This document shows, in pieces, positions 1-9,195 of a stretch of 64,000 bases of DNA. Position numbers and translations under genes: made by a program. Position 1 is the stretch's first letter. Each line of letters begins with the position of its first letter. The DNA is taken from NCBI RefSeq assembly GCF_002742645.2, contig NZ_CP033875.1, positions 1,652,001-1,716,000 on the forward strand. The letters are read 5' to 3'. The DNA is from Caulobacter sp. FWC26. Lineage in GTDB: Bacteria > Pseudomonadota > Alphaproteobacteria > Caulobacterales > Caulobacteraceae. Below the pieces are notes generated by a model. It saw nothing but the letters and a program-made list of their open reading frames with translations. It did not search any database and had not been told where the DNA came from.

Positions 1-27
1 CGATTTCAGGGGCTATGCCTCCACCCA

Positions 28-2469
28 ATGCTGCCGATCGAGAATGTCCTGCCCGCGCTGAAGGCGGCGCTGCTCGCAAACAACGCGACCGTGCTGGTTG
101 CGCCGCCCGGCGCGGGTAAGACCACGGCCGTTCCGCTGGCCTTGTTGGACGCGCCGTGGGTCGAGGGACGAAAGATCATCGTGCTGGAGCCTCGTCGTCT
201 GGCCGCCCGCGCGGCGGCCGCGCGCATGGCGTCCAATCTGGGCGAATCCGTTGGTGACACGGTTGGTTTTCGCGTCAGGCTCCAGTCGAAGGTATCGGCC
301 AAGACACGGATCGAGGTTGTCACCGAGGGCGTGTTCACGCGAATGATTCTCGACGACCCCGGCCTGGACGGGGTCGCCGCCGTGCTGTTCGACGAGTTCC
401 ACGAGCGCAGCCTCGACGCCGATCTCGGCCTTGCCTTCGCCCGCGACGTTCAAAGTGTGCTGCGCGAGGACCTGCGCCTGCTGATCATGTCGGCGACGCT
501 GGACGGCGCCCGTATCTCCTCGCTCTTGAATGACGCGCCTGTCGTCGAGAGCCAGGGCCGCATGTTCCCGGTCGACACGCGCTACCTCGGCCGCGATGAG
601 CGCCAGCGACTCGAAGAGCGCATCGGGCGGGCGGTCGAGCGGGCTCTGGCCGAGGAGAGCGGCTCGATCCTCGTGTTCCTGCCCGGTCAGGGCGAGATCC
701 GGCGAGCGGAAGCCTGGCTGAACGAGCGCCTGCGTCGCCCCGACGTCGATATCGCGCCGCTCTATGGTGCGTTGGAGCCGGCGGCGCAGGATCGCGCCAT
801 CTCTCCCGCCCCGTCTGGCCGCCGTAAGGTCGTGCTGGCCACCTCGATCGCCGAGACCAGCCTGACGATCGAAGGCGTGCGGGTGGTGATCGATGCGGGC
901 CAGGCCCGTGTGCCGCGCTTTGATCCGGCCTCGGGCATCACGCGGCTGGAGACGGTGCGCGTCAGCCGCGCCGCCGCCGACCAGCGTCGTGGCCGCGCCG
1001 GCCGCACCGAGCCCGGCGTCTGCTACCGCCTGTGGGACGAGCCCGAGACCCGGTCGCTGCCGACCTTCGCCCGGCCCGAAATCCTGGAGGCGGACCTGTC
1101 GCGGCTGGCGCTGGATCTGGCGCGTTGGGGGACGAAGGATCCTGGCGACCTGACCTTCCTGGATCCGCCGCCCGCCGCCGCCTTCGCCGAAGCGCGGGCG
1201 CTGCTGACCCGCGTTCAGGCCCTGGACGCGCAGGGCGACCTGACCGCCCACGGCAAGGCGCTGGCCGACCTGCCGCTGCCGCCGCGTCTGGCGCACATGG
1301 TCGCGCGGGGGGCGGCCTCGGGCCAGGCCCGCGAGGCGGCCGAGATCGCCGCAGTGCTGACCGAGCAAGGGCTGGGCGGTCGCGATGTCGACCTGCGGCG
1401 GCGGCTGGAGGGCCTTCATCGGGATCGCTCGCCGCGCGGTCGCGACGCCCTGGCCTTGGTGGAACGCTGGAGTCGCGCGGCCGGCAGGCCTTCGGGCGCA
1501 AAGTCGCTCGAAATTGGGCTGCTGCTGGCCGAGGCCTATCCCGAACGTGTCGCCAAGGCGCGCGGCAAGCCCGGTGAGTTTCAGCTGGCCGGCGGGCGCG
1601 GCGTCTATCTGGAGCCGACCGATCCGCTGGCCCGCGAGGCCTGGCTGGCGATCGGCGAGCTGGGCGGCGGCGACAGCCGCGACCGCATCCTGCTGGCAGC
1701 CGCCGTCGACGAAGCGGACCTCCGCGAGACCTTCGCCGATCGCCTGGTCGCCGAGGATCGCCTGGAGACCACCGGCGGCAAGGTGCGCGCCAAGCGGCTG
1801 CTGCGTCTGGGCAAGCTCGTTTTGGAAGAGCGGCTAATCGAGAACCCCGATTCCGCCATGATCGCCGGCGCGCTGACGGACCAGGTCCGCGCCGAGGGGC
1901 TGTCGGCCCTGCGCCTGGGCGAGCGGGGCAGGGCGCTGCTGGACCGCGTGGCCTTCCTGCGCGCGGTCGATGGCGACGCCTGGCCCGACCTGTCGGAGGC
2001 CGCCCTGATCGAACGCCTCGACGAATGGCTGGAGCCGCTGCTGGCCGGTCGCTCGTCGCTCTCCAGCCTGGACGAGGGGACTCTGCACGATGCGCTGAAG
2101 ACGCTGGTGCCGTGGGACCTGCAGCGGAAGATGGACGCCCTGCTGCCCGTCCGCTTCGAAGCGCCGACCGGCAACACCTTCGCTATCGACTATTCCGCAG
2201 AGGGCGGGCCCCGCGTCGAAGTGCGGGTGGGCGAACTCTACGGCCTCTCCGAACACCCCAGCGTCGCCGGCGGCAAGGTCCCGCTGACGCTCTCGCTGCT
2301 GTCGCCCGCCCACCGCCCGATCCAGATCACCAAGGACCTGCCGGGTTTCTGGAAAGGCTCCTGGCGCGAGGTGAAGGTCGAGATGAAGGGGCGCTATCCC
2401 CGGCACGTTTGGCCGGACGATCCGGCGAACGCCGCGCCGGTGACGCGGGCTAAGCCGAGAGGGACGTGA
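28..2469 (+). CDS. hrpB: ATP-dependent helicase HrpB
   Basis: An 813-residue DEAH-box (superfamily 2) RNA helicase-like ATPase of the HrpB family, close to the usual family length. Walker A APPGAGKT is at residues 25-32, the Walker B/DEAH variant DEFH at 122-125, and motif III SAT at 155-157. A helicase C domain with QRRGRAGR follows near residue 315, and the HrpB-type C-terminal domain fills the last ~150 residues. HrpB is conserved in proteobacteria but its cellular role is poorly defined. It appears to stand alone on the plus strand. The ATG has only a weak Shine-Dalgarno and the promoter lies outside the window. Confidence 0.93.
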   Translation: MLPIENVLPALKAALLANNATVLVAPPGAGKTTAVPLALLDAPWVEGRKIIVLEPRRLAARAAAARMASNLGESVGDTVGFRVRLQSKVSAKTRIEVVTEGVFTRMILDDPGLDGVAAVLFDEFHERSLDADLGLAFARDVQSVLREDLRLLIMSATLDGARISSLLNDAPVVESQGRMFPVDTRYLGRDERQRLEERIGRAVERALAEESGSILVFLPGQGEIRRAEAWLNERLRRPDVDIAPLYGALEPAAQDRAISPAPSGRRKVVLATSIAETSLTIEGVRVVIDAGQARVPRFDPASGITRLETVRVSRAAADQRRGRAGRTEPGVCYRLWDEPETRSLPTFARPEILEADLSRLALDLARWGTKDPGDLTFLDPPPAAAFAEARALLTRVQALDAQGDLTAHGKALADLPLPPRLAHMVARGAASGQAREAAEIAAVLTEQGLGGRDVDLRRRLEGLHRDRSPRGRDALALVERWSRAAGRPSGAKSLEIGLLLAEAYPERVAKARGKPGEFQLAGGRGVYLEPTDPLAREAWLAIGELGGGDSRDRILLAAAVDEADLRETFADRLVAEDRLETTGGKVRAKRLLRLGKLVLEERLIENPDSAMIAGALTDQVRAEGLSALRLGERGRALLDRVAFLRAVDGDAWPDLSEAALIERLDEWLEPLLAGRSSLSSLDEGTLHDALKTLVPWDLQRKMDALLPVRFEAPTGNTFAIDYSAEGGPRVEVRVGELYGLSEHPSVAGGKVPLTLSLLSPAHRPIQITKDLPGFWKGSWREVKVEMKGRYPRHVWPDDPANAAPVTRAKPRGT

Positions 2470-2520
2470 GGGGGGTCTGCTAGCGACCCATACTTGCCCC
2501 CTCCGCGCCTTCGCGCTCCT

Positions 2521-2595
2521 CCCCCGGAGGGGGAAGAAGGGAAAGGCGCGCACCTTCCGCCCCCTATGGGGGCGGACGACCATGCGAAGCATGGT
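2521..2595. repeat. Intergenic block of three short inverted repeats
   Basis: Between convergent hrpB and the SpoU methyltransferase are three consecutive hairpins. They are a C-run/G-run stem around 2521-2533, CCGCCCCC/GGGGGCGG (2557-2564 with 2568-2575) and ACCATGC/GCATGGT (2579-2585 with 2589-2595). None is followed by a T-run. The compact, GC-rich layout looks like a REP-type intergenic repeat or a bidirectional 3'-end structure. A related C-run/G-run hairpin may occur near 15.99 kb. Confidence 0.55.
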
Positions 2596-2656
2596 CCGGT
2601 GGGGGCCTGCGGCCTGTCCGATTTCCGCCCATAGCGGCCGTTTACGCCGCCGTCCG

Positions 2657-3448
2657 CTACCCCGTCACCGTATAGATCATGATCCCCGTGGCCACCGACA
2701 GATTCAGGCTATCCGCCCGGCCGCGCATCGGGATCTTCACGTTCACGTCGCACGCCGCCGCCAGCTCCGGCGGCAGGCCCTGTTGTTCGTTGCCCATCAG
2801 GATCAGCGACGGCTTCACATAGTCGGCGGACTTGTGGTCGACGGTGGCGGTCAGGAGCGTCCCCACCACGCTGCCGGGCCAGGTTTCGCGCCAGGCCAGG
2901 AACTCCGGGATCGTGGCCTTGGCGATCTTCACGGCGAAGATCGAGCCCATGGTCGCGCGGACGCCCTCGACCGAATAGGGATCGACGCAGTCGCCGACCA
3001 GGATCACCCCGCCGCAGCCCGCCGCGTCGGCGGTGCGGATGACGGTGCCGAGGTTGCCGGGGTCGCGGACGGCCTGCATGGCCACCCAGCAGGGGGCGCT
3101 CTCAGGCACGATGGCCGACAGCGGCGTGAATACCTGCTTGAAGACGGCGACAACCGCCTGCGGGTTGTCACGGCGCGAGACCTTCTCCAGGATTTCGCGA
3201 TTGACCTCAATGACTTCGCCGCCGGCCTTGAGGCACGCAGCGACGGCCTTCTTCAGCATCGGATGGTCGGCGGCGTCGGGGCCGTACATGACGATCTTGG
3301 GCGCGTGGCCGCAGTCGATCGCCTCGATGACGATCTTCAGGCCCTCGGCGAGGAACAGGCCGCTCTCCTCGCGCTCCTTGCGCATGTGCAGGGCGCGGAC
3401 GGCCTTGACGGTGGTGTTGGTCAGGGAGGTGACGGTCTTGGTGTTCAT
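2657..3448 (-). CDS. TrmH/SpoU family RNA 2'-O-methyltransferase
   Basis: A 263-residue SPOUT-class methyltransferase predicted to methylate ribose 2'-O in rRNA or tRNA. All three SpoU motifs are visible: NLGTVIRTADAAG (motif 1), LMGNEQQGL (motif 2) and IPMRGRADSLNLSVATG (motif 3) at the C-terminus. An N-terminal substrate-binding domain precedes them. The ATG at 3448 has GGAGG ten bases upstream and is preferred over an in-frame TTG at 3457. It lies five bases after the stop of the upstream methyltransferase, so the two are probably cotranscribed. The exact target nucleotide cannot be told from the sequence. Confidence 0.88.
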   Translation of the reverse strand: MNTKTVTSLTNTTVKAVRALHMRKEREESGLFLAEGLKIVIEAIDCGHAPKIVMYGPDAADHPMLKKAVAACLKAGGEVIEVNREILEKVSRRDNPQAVVAVFKQVFTPLSAIVPESAPCWVAMQAVRDPGNLGTVIRTADAAGCGGVILVGDCVDPYSVEGVRATMGSIFAVKIAKATIPEFLAWRETWPGSVVGTLLTATVDHKSADYVKPSLILMGNEQQGLPPELAAACDVNVKIPMRGRADSLNLSVATGIMIYTVTG

Positions 3449-3453
3449 GTCCC

Positions 3454-4353
3454 TCAACCCTCCGAAGACCAGCGCGCGAAGAACGACAGGCCGATCTGCC
3501 GGTCGCCCTTTTCCTCGACGAGGGACAGTTCACCCCAGTCGATGACGCCGCCACGGCCTTGCAGCTCCTGGGCCAGCAGTCCCGACATCGCCGCGCCAGA
3601 GACGCGGGCGGCATAGGCGTTCATCAGCAGGAACGAGGCGTCGTCGCTGAGCAGGGCGGCGCAGTCCTTGGTCAGGGCGGCCAGGTCCTCGAACAGACGC
3701 CAGACCTCGCCGTCGGCGCCGCGGCCGAACTTCGGCGGGTCCAGAATGATGCCGTCGTACTTGTTGCCGCGCCGGACCTCGCGGGCCACGAACTTGCGGG
3801 CGTCCTCGACGATCCAGCGGATCGGCTTGTCGGCTAAGCCGGCGAAGGCCGCGTTCTCGCGGGCGAAACCGACAGACTTCTTGGAGGCGTCGACGTGAGT
3901 GACGGCGGCGCCGGCGGCGGCGCAGACCAGCGAGGCCACGCCCGTATAGCCGAACAGATTCAGGATTTTAGGCTGAGCCTTGAAGGCGCGCACCCGCTCG
4001 TCCTGCCAGGCCCAGTTGGCCGCCTGCTCGGGGAAGAAGGCCAGGTGGCGGAAGGGCGTGAACTGGCCATGGAACTTGGCCTTGCCCCAGGCCAGATCGA
4101 ACCTCTCGATCGGCTTGCCCTTGAACCGCCAGCGGCCGGCCTCGTCCTCGTCGGTGGGGTCGAAGACGGCGTCGGCATTGTCCCAGACCTTTTGCTCCAG
4201 GCGCGGCGCCCAGAAGCACTGCGGCTCGGGGCGAACGACGGTGTAGCGGCCGTAGCGCTCCAGCTTCTTGCCGTGCCCGCTGTCCAGCAGGGCGTAGTCA
4301 GCCCAGCCGGTGGTGCGCATGACGATGGGGGCGGGAGCGATCTTCGGAGCCAT
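3454..4353 (-). CDS. Class I SAM-dependent methyltransferase (RlmI/RlmK-like)
   Basis: A 299-residue methyltransferase with a Rossmann-type SAM site: NLFGYTGVASL (motif I), an acidic residue after VTHVDASKK, and LDPPKFGRG (motif IV). The DPPKF motif is typical of RlmI/RlmK-like rRNA cytosine or guanine methyltransferases, so an RNA substrate is likely but inferred. The start is the ATG at 4353. The open frame runs upstream through the glycosyltransferase gene, but that extension is the other gene read out of frame. Gene order is glycosyltransferase, this gene, SpoU methyltransferase, all leftward with short gaps. Confidence 0.85.
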   Translation of the reverse strand: MAPKIAPAPIVMRTTGWADYALLDSGHGKKLERYGRYTVVRPEPQCFWAPRLEQKVWDNADAVFDPTDEDEAGRWRFKGKPIERFDLAWGKAKFHGQFTPFRHLAFFPEQAANWAWQDERVRAFKAQPKILNLFGYTGVASLVCAAAGAAVTHVDASKKSVGFARENAAFAGLADKPIRWIVEDARKFVAREVRRGNKYDGIILDPPKFGRGADGEVWRLFEDLAALTKDCAALLSDDASFLLMNAYAARVSGAAMSGLLAQELQGRGGVIDWGELSLVEEKGDRQIGLSFFARWSSEG

Positions 4354-4370
4354 CGCCCGCCCATACCGCC

Positions 4371-5807
4371 TTAGGGGGGCGAAGGTCCAGAGCGCGGCAC
4401 ATGCAGGGTCTTGTCCCATCGGTGGGGCGCGGTGATGAACTGATACAGCGCCTTGACCGCCGCCGCGCTCTGGCAGAGCCAATAGAGCGGCATGCCCAGC
4501 AGGTGCAGCCACCTGGGCTGTCCGCCCGCGCGCATCACACCGCGCGCCCCGGCGATCGCCGCTGCGCCCCAGCCCAGCACATAGAGCACAAGGTCCCAAG
4601 GCGGGATGGCCAGGGATGCGTCCGGCATGAAGTCGACAAGCGCCAAGGCCACGGCCACCGCCATGACAGGCCCATGCAGGTGCGACGAGGCGACCGACTG
4701 GGCCAGAGTCAGGCCAAGAGCGATGGCGTTTCGGGCCTGTCGCGGAACGGGCCCGCGCGCATGGACGGCGAGGGTCTGCATGTGTCCCTTGATCCACCGG
4801 GCGCGCTGGGGGAACCATTGGGCGCCGGTGGTCGGGGCCGTTTCCCAGGTGGGCCGATCGATGACGCCTAAGTGATAGCCCGCTGCGGCGAGCCGAAAGC
4901 CGACGTCCGCATCCTCGGTCACATTGTAGGCGTCCCAGGCGCCAATCCGCCGGAGTGCGGCGATCTTGAAGTGGTTGCTCGTTCCGCCCAGCGGGAACAC
5001 CAGTCCCCATCGTGCGAGCGCCGGCAGCAGCACCTCGAAGTGGGCGGCGTATTCGAGCCGGAACTGGGATGGCAGGAACAGCGAGAAGCCTGGGTCTTCG
5101 ATCCGCAGGGGCGCCTGCAGGCAAGCCAGGCGCGGATCGGAGGCCGCGAACCGCGCCGCCGCTTCGCGTAATTGGCCAGGATCGGGCATGTCCTCGGCGT
5201 CGTAGATCACCACCAGCTCGCCTCGGGCGCGTTCCAGCGCGTAGTTGCAGGCGCGGGGCTTGGTGCGCGGTGTCCCGGGCGGGACCACCAGCACCTGCAC
5301 GAAACTTGGCAAGTCCAGGGCGCGGGCGACGGCGCGGGTGGTCTCGTCGTCTGCTTCCAGCACAATCAGCGCCTGCAATCGGTCGCGTGGGTAATCGATG
5401 GCGCAGAGGTTTTCGATCAGCTCGGGCAGGACCTCGGCTTCGCGGTAGAGGGGCGCGATGATCGTGTAGGCAGGAAGCTCGGCGTCCGGCAGCGACGGCG
5501 GCGTGTGTCGAGGCAGGGGCGTCATCGACGCCGCCAGCCGGGTGAGGCCGCCGAGAAGGAACACCACGAAAAACAAGTGGTGGACTGTCGCGAGAGCTGC
5601 CAGCGGCGCGAGGGCCGCGCCCAGGGCGGCGAGCGCGCCTGCAGCGCCCAAGGCGATCATCTGAGCTTGGGAAAGAGGCCGATGCGCGCCGTCGCGATAT
5701 TGCGCCGTCGAGCTGTCAGCAGGCCCGAAGCCCTCAGGATTTTCAACGGACACAGGTCCGCTCGCCGGCGCGAGCGCCGGTTCCAGCCGTCTATCTTCGC
5801 GCGCCAT
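4371..5807 (-). CDS. Family 2 glycosyltransferase, membrane-bound
   Basis: A 478-residue processive-type GT2 enzyme. A soluble N-terminal tail is followed by two hydrophobic segments, then the GT-A domain with YTIIAPLYREAEVLPELI, the DxD-like YDAEDMPDP, the TED motif in VTEDADVGF and a QRARW (QxxRW) motif. Three or four hydrophobic segments and a PHRWDKTLH end follow. This layout is seen in membrane glycosyltransferases that make surface polysaccharide, but the sugar is unknown. The ATG at 5807 has AGGGG five bases upstream and beats an in-frame upstream start at 5837. It is first in a leftward run with two methyltransferases. Confidence 0.85.
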   Translation of the reverse strand: MAREDRRLEPALAPASGPVSVENPEGFGPADSSTAQYRDGAHRPLSQAQMIALGAAGALAALGAALAPLAALATVHHLFFVVFLLGGLTRLAASMTPLPRHTPPSLPDAELPAYTIIAPLYREAEVLPELIENLCAIDYPRDRLQALIVLEADDETTRAVARALDLPSFVQVLVVPPGTPRTKPRACNYALERARGELVVIYDAEDMPDPGQLREAAARFAASDPRLACLQAPLRIEDPGFSLFLPSQFRLEYAAHFEVLLPALARWGLVFPLGGTSNHFKIAALRRIGAWDAYNVTEDADVGFRLAAAGYHLGVIDRPTWETAPTTGAQWFPQRARWIKGHMQTLAVHARGPVPRQARNAIALGLTLAQSVASSHLHGPVMAVAVALALVDFMPDASLAIPPWDLVLYVLGWGAAAIAGARGVMRAGGQPRWLHLLGMPLYWLCQSAAAVKALYQFITAPHRWDKTLHVPRSGPSPP

Positions 5808-6007
5808 GGATGCCCCTGGATACGCAGCTCGCCCCAACAGACCTGATAACGGAATCTCAACCGAAGCGTGTCAATATCAAAAAATGCTCGTTATAGACAC
5901 ATTCTGCGGCGCGCGGGCGGCGGTCGGGCCTTGGACACAGCGACTTGCGACGGCTGGGTGATTCCCGTTTAGTGTTCTGCTGGGGGACATGAGGGGAAGC
6001 TAGGTCC

Positions 6008-6643
6008 GTGACCGTCGTTTTGAAGAAGCCGCACAAGTCCGCGAGAAAGCCCAAGGGAGACGGACACTTACGCCGGGGCGAGATCCTGGCGGCGGCCGAG
6101 AAGATCTTTATCGCCGAAGGCTATTCGGGGGCGACGATCCGCAAGATCGCTGATGCGGTGGGCGTGTCGTCGACCGCCCTCTACATGCACTTTCGCGACA
6201 AGGACCAGATCCTGCTGGAGATCAGCAATGACGCGATCGAGCGTCTGCTGGACCTCAATATCCAGATCGCGAGCCAGCCAATCGATCCGGTTTCGCGCGT
6301 CCGTCTGATGCTCGAGGCGTACATGCGTTTCGCTCTGGACAATCCGAACACCTACCAACTGGTGTTCTGCAGCACCGGCGATCACGTCTCGGCGGACAAG
6401 ATCGGAGAGACGATGGCGCTCGGCGACCGGTGCTTCGAGAAGTTCAGCGAACCGGTCCACGATATCGCCGCCCAAGGACGTCTGCGGTCAGGATCGGCGG
6501 TCCAGGCGGCCGAGGTGCTTTGGAGCGGCTGCCATGGTCTGGTCTCGCTGCTGATCACCAAGCCTTCCCGGGGCTGGTCCGAACCGGAACAACTGATGAA
6601 GGTGATGCTGGACGGGCTGTTGCACGGTCTGGTTACGGACTGA
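6008..6643 (+). CDS. TetR/AcrR family regulator with WHG-type C-terminal domain
   Basis: A 211-residue one-domain repressor. The N-terminal helix-turn-helix contains GATIRKIADAVGVSSTALYMHF, partly quoted as the recognition helix SSTALYMHFRDKD. The C-terminal ligand-binding half carries the LWSGCHGLVSLL signature of the WHG group of TetR proteins. The GTG start at 6008 is adopted; the basic tail KKPHKSARKPKG lies before the HTH. The stop is four bases before the next gene, a BtuF-like binding protein, so regulator and importer are probably one transcript. The 200-base region upstream, shared with the divergent glycosyltransferase, would hold the promoter and operator. Confidence 0.85.
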   Translation: MTVVLKKPHKSARKPKGDGHLRRGEILAAAEKIFIAEGYSGATIRKIADAVGVSSTALYMHFRDKDQILLEISNDAIERLLDLNIQIASQPIDPVSRVRLMLEAYMRFALDNPNTYQLVFCSTGDHVSADKIGETMALGDRCFEKFSEPVHDIAAQGRLRSGSAVQAAEVLWSGCHGLVSLLITKPSRGWSEPEQLMKVMLDGLLHGLVTD

Positions 6644-6647
6644 ATTC

Positions 6648-7454
6648 GTGAGCGCCGCCAAGGCTTTGTGCGCCCTCGTGGCGGTAATGGCGTTTGTCCC
6701 GATTCCGGTGGTGGCCACGCCGCGCGTGATGTCGCTTGATTCGTGCGCGGACCAGTATGTGCTGGCTCTGGCGCCGCGCGAGGCGATCGTCGGCCTGTCG
6801 TACCGCGCGGTCGCCGCCGACAGCTACATGCGCGAGCAGGCCGTCGGTTTGCCCTTGCGCCGGGCGACCTTCGAAAGCCTCGTATCGGCGCGGCCGCAAC
6901 TGGTGGTGCGGCTTTGGGGCGGCGACGCCCGGCTCTCCAAGGCTTTGCAGGCCAAGGGTGTAGCGACCGTGACGCTGGATGACGCTGCGGATTTCGACGG
7001 GGTCCGGGCGAACATCCGCAAGGTCGCCGCCGCACTGGATCGTAGTCCGCAAGGCGAAGCATTGATCACCAGCATGGACGCGCGTCTCAAGGTCGCCGCT
7101 GGCGCGGGGCGGGGACGCGAGGCGCTGTATCTGACGCCCGGTGGTTACACCGCTGGGGCCAACACCCTGATCGATGCGATGCTGCGGGCTGCGGGCTATG
7201 CGAACGCCACCAAGGCGCCGTACTTCGCACCGGTGTCTCTGGAGCAGATGGTCATGACGCCGCCGGCCGCCGTGGTGCTGGGTTTTTTCGATCGCGCCCG
7301 AGCCGGCGCCGACCGATGGGGACCGGGACGGCACGCGGCTCTGCGTCATGTCGTTCGTAACCGTACAGTGGCTTCGCTCCCCGCCGCAGTGGTCGGCTGC
7401 CCCGCCTGGTTCGCCGCCGACGGATCTGCAGCGCTGGCCAAGGCGGCGCAATGA
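6648..7454 (+). CDS. ABC transporter periplasmic binding protein, BtuF/FecB type
   Basis: A 268-residue secreted protein with a signal peptide (residues 1 to about 23, ending VVA-TP), from a GTG start. The TroA/BtuF-like fold is suggested by the opening PRVMSLDSCADQYVLAL and the repeated Rossmann-like halves joined by one long helix around DFDGVRANIRKVAAAL. It would capture a corrinoid, heme or ferric siderophore for the permease that follows. It overlaps the permease gene by four bases (ATGA). No TonB receptor and no cobalamin riboswitch were seen nearby, so the substrate is undetermined. Confidence 0.8.
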   Translation: MSAAKALCALVAVMAFVPIPVVATPRVMSLDSCADQYVLALAPREAIVGLSYRAVAADSYMREQAVGLPLRRATFESLVSARPQLVVRLWGGDARLSKALQAKGVATVTLDDAADFDGVRANIRKVAAALDRSPQGEALITSMDARLKVAAGAGRGREALYLTPGGYTAGANTLIDAMLRAAGYANATKAPYFAPVSLEQMVMTPPAAVVLGFFDRARAGADRWGPGRHAALRHVVRNRTVASLPAAVVGCPAWFAADGSAALAKAAQ

Positions 7455-8437
7455 GTCTGAACCGACTTTGTTTTCTGATGCTAGCGCTTCTGGCGCTGGC
7501 GGCCGGGCTGGCCGTGGCGCTCGGCGAGACCTCGTTCTCGCTGGCGCAATACGCCGAGGCCCTGACGCGCCCGTTGTCCCCGCCCGGCGAGGTCTTGTGG
7601 ACGATCCGGGCGCCACGGGTGGCGGTGGCTGCGCTGGTGGGCATGGCGCTGGGGATGGCTGGCGCGACCATGCAGGGGCTTTTGCGCAACCCGCTCGCCG
7701 ACCCCGGGGTGCTTGGGGTCTCGGCGGTTTCAGGCCTGGGCGCGGCTTTCGCCATCTCAGCGGGGTTCGCGGTCCTTCCAGGGGCGATCGAGCTGTCGGC
7801 GCTGGCGGGCGCGCTGATCGCCGGCGCGATCGTGGTCGCCGTGGCGGCGCGCTTTCGCGAGCCCGAGGCGCTGATCCTGTTCGGTGTGGCGCTGTCGGCC
7901 TTCGGCGGCGCGCTGACGGCGTTGGTTTTCAACCTCTCGCGCTCGCCGGTCGCGACTGCGGAGATGTTGGCTTGGCTTATGGGCTCGGTCGAAAACCGCG
8001 ACGCGATGGACGCGCTGCGGGCGTTGGTTCCGATGGTCCTGGGCTCGGCTCTTTGCCTGCGCGCCGGCGCGGGGCTGCGGATGCTGACTTTGGGCGAGGA
8101 AGCCGCGCGGATGTCGGGCCTGCCGATGGGGCGGCTGCGGGTGTACGCCGTCGCCGGCTCGGCGTTGCTGACCGGGGCGGCGGTCGCCGCTTCGGGTGTG
8201 ATCGGCTTCGTGGGCCTAGCGGCTCCGCACCTGGTGCGCTCACTCGTCAAGGACGACCCCAAGCGCATCCTCTGGCCCTCTGCCTTTGCTGGAGCCTTGC
8301 TTGTGGTGCTGGCGGACCTCGCCGCTCGGATGATCCCGACCGAGCAGGAACTGAAGCTCGGCGTCGTCACCGCTCTGTTCGGCGCGCCCGCCTTCGCGCT
8401 GCTGGCCTGGCGGGCGTCGCGGAGCTGGCGGTCATGA
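7451..8437 (+). CDS. FecCD/BtuC-family ABC permease
   Basis: A 328-residue inner-membrane protein with about ten hydrophobic segments. It carries the family signature GATMQGLLRNPLADPGVLGV near residue 75 and GFVGLAAPHLVRSLV near residue 255, the ATPase-contact loop. It forms the homodimeric channel of a type II importer for cobalamin, heme or siderophore. Both ends overlap neighbours by four bases (ATGA), which indicates tight translational coupling with the binding protein and ATPase. Confidence 0.92.
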   Translation: MSLNRLCFLMLALLALAAGLAVALGETSFSLAQYAEALTRPLSPPGEVLWTIRAPRVAVAALVGMALGMAGATMQGLLRNPLADPGVLGVSAVSGLGAAFAISAGFAVLPGAIELSALAGALIAGAIVVAVAARFREPEALILFGVALSAFGGALTALVFNLSRSPVATAEMLAWLMGSVENRDAMDALRALVPMVLGSALCLRAGAGLRMLTLGEEAARMSGLPMGRLRVYAVAGSALLTGAAVAASGVIGFVGLAAPHLVRSLVKDDPKRILWPSAFAGALLVVLADLAARMIPTEQELKLGVVTALFGAPAFALLAWRASRSWRS

Positions 8438-9192
8438 GCGCGCTTTGGACCTTGGTCGACCTGTCCATCCGTCAAGGACGCAAGACGGTGGTCGAAGACG
8501 CGACGTTTTCGGTAAAGCCGGGAGAGCTCGTGGGCGTGGTCGGTCCCAACGGCGCGGGCAAGACCAGCCTGCTTCGCGCCGGGCTGGGCCTGCTCCCGCT
8601 CCTCAGGGGCGAGGCGCGTTTGTCGGGGCAGGCGGTGACGAGCCTCGCGCCCACGGCGCGCGCGCGTCTTGTCGGCTACCTGCCGCAGGATCGGCGCGTC
8701 GCCTGGAACGTCTCAGCGCGCATGGTCGCCGCCTTGGGCGCCACCGACTTGCCGGAATCCGAGGCCGACGCGGTGGCCGTTGAAAGACTGGCGCGTGTGG
8801 GCGCCGGCGATCTGGTCGATCGCGGGGTGCTGGACATGTCCGGCGGCGAGCGGGCGAAGGTTCTGCTGGCCCGGATGCTGGCGACCCGCGCGCCGCTGCT
8901 GGTGGCGGATGAACCCGTCGCGGGGCTTGATCCGGACGCTCAGCTTCTGACGCTGGACCTGCTGCGTGGAGAGGCCGCGAGCGGCGCCGGCGTCGTGGTC
9001 ACGCTTCACGACCTTGGTCTTGCCGCCCGCTGCTGCGACCGCATCGTGGTCGTGTCCAAGGGCCGTGTCGTAGCCGATGCGCCGCCACGGGAGGCCTTGT
9101 CGCGCGGCGTTCTGGCCGACGTGTTTTCTCTGGACGGCGAACTGATCGAGACTGCGGCGGGGCCTGTGCTGGCGGCCCGCCGCGTGTCGTGA
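8434..9192 (+). CDS. ABC transporter ATP-binding protein, FepC/BtuD type
   Basis: A 252-residue ATPase with Walker A GPNGAGKTS, Q-loop YLPQDRRVAWN, signature MSGGERAKVLLARML, Walker B LLVADEP and H-loop TLHDLG. It powers the permease encoded just upstream and begins with the ATG that overlaps the permease stop codon (8434-8437). The larger open frame that begins upstream is the permease gene read in another frame. It ends three bases before the convergent lytic transglycosylase stop. Confidence 0.92.
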   Translation: MSALWTLVDLSIRQGRKTVVEDATFSVKPGELVGVVGPNGAGKTSLLRAGLGLLPLLRGEARLSGQAVTSLAPTARARLVGYLPQDRRVAWNVSARMVAALGATDLPESEADAVAVERLARVGAGDLVDRGVLDMSGGERAKVLLARMLATRAPLLVADEPVAGLDPDAQLLTLDLLRGEAASGAGVVVTLHDLGLAARCCDRIVVVSKGRVVADAPPREALSRGVLADVFSLDGELIETAAGPVLAARRVS

Positions 9193-9195
9193 GGA

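Noticed and set aside
13..1419. 468-codon frame antisense to hrpB
   Set aside because: No recognisable motif and hrpB is unambiguous on the other strand.
4354..5124. N-terminal extension of the SAM methyltransferase frame
   Set aside because: This part is the glycosyltransferase gene read in another frame; the methyltransferase fold starts at 4353.
5838..6007. Cobalamin riboswitch before the BtuFCD-like operon
   Set aside because: I could not find the conserved B12-box or a matching fold in this 170-base region.
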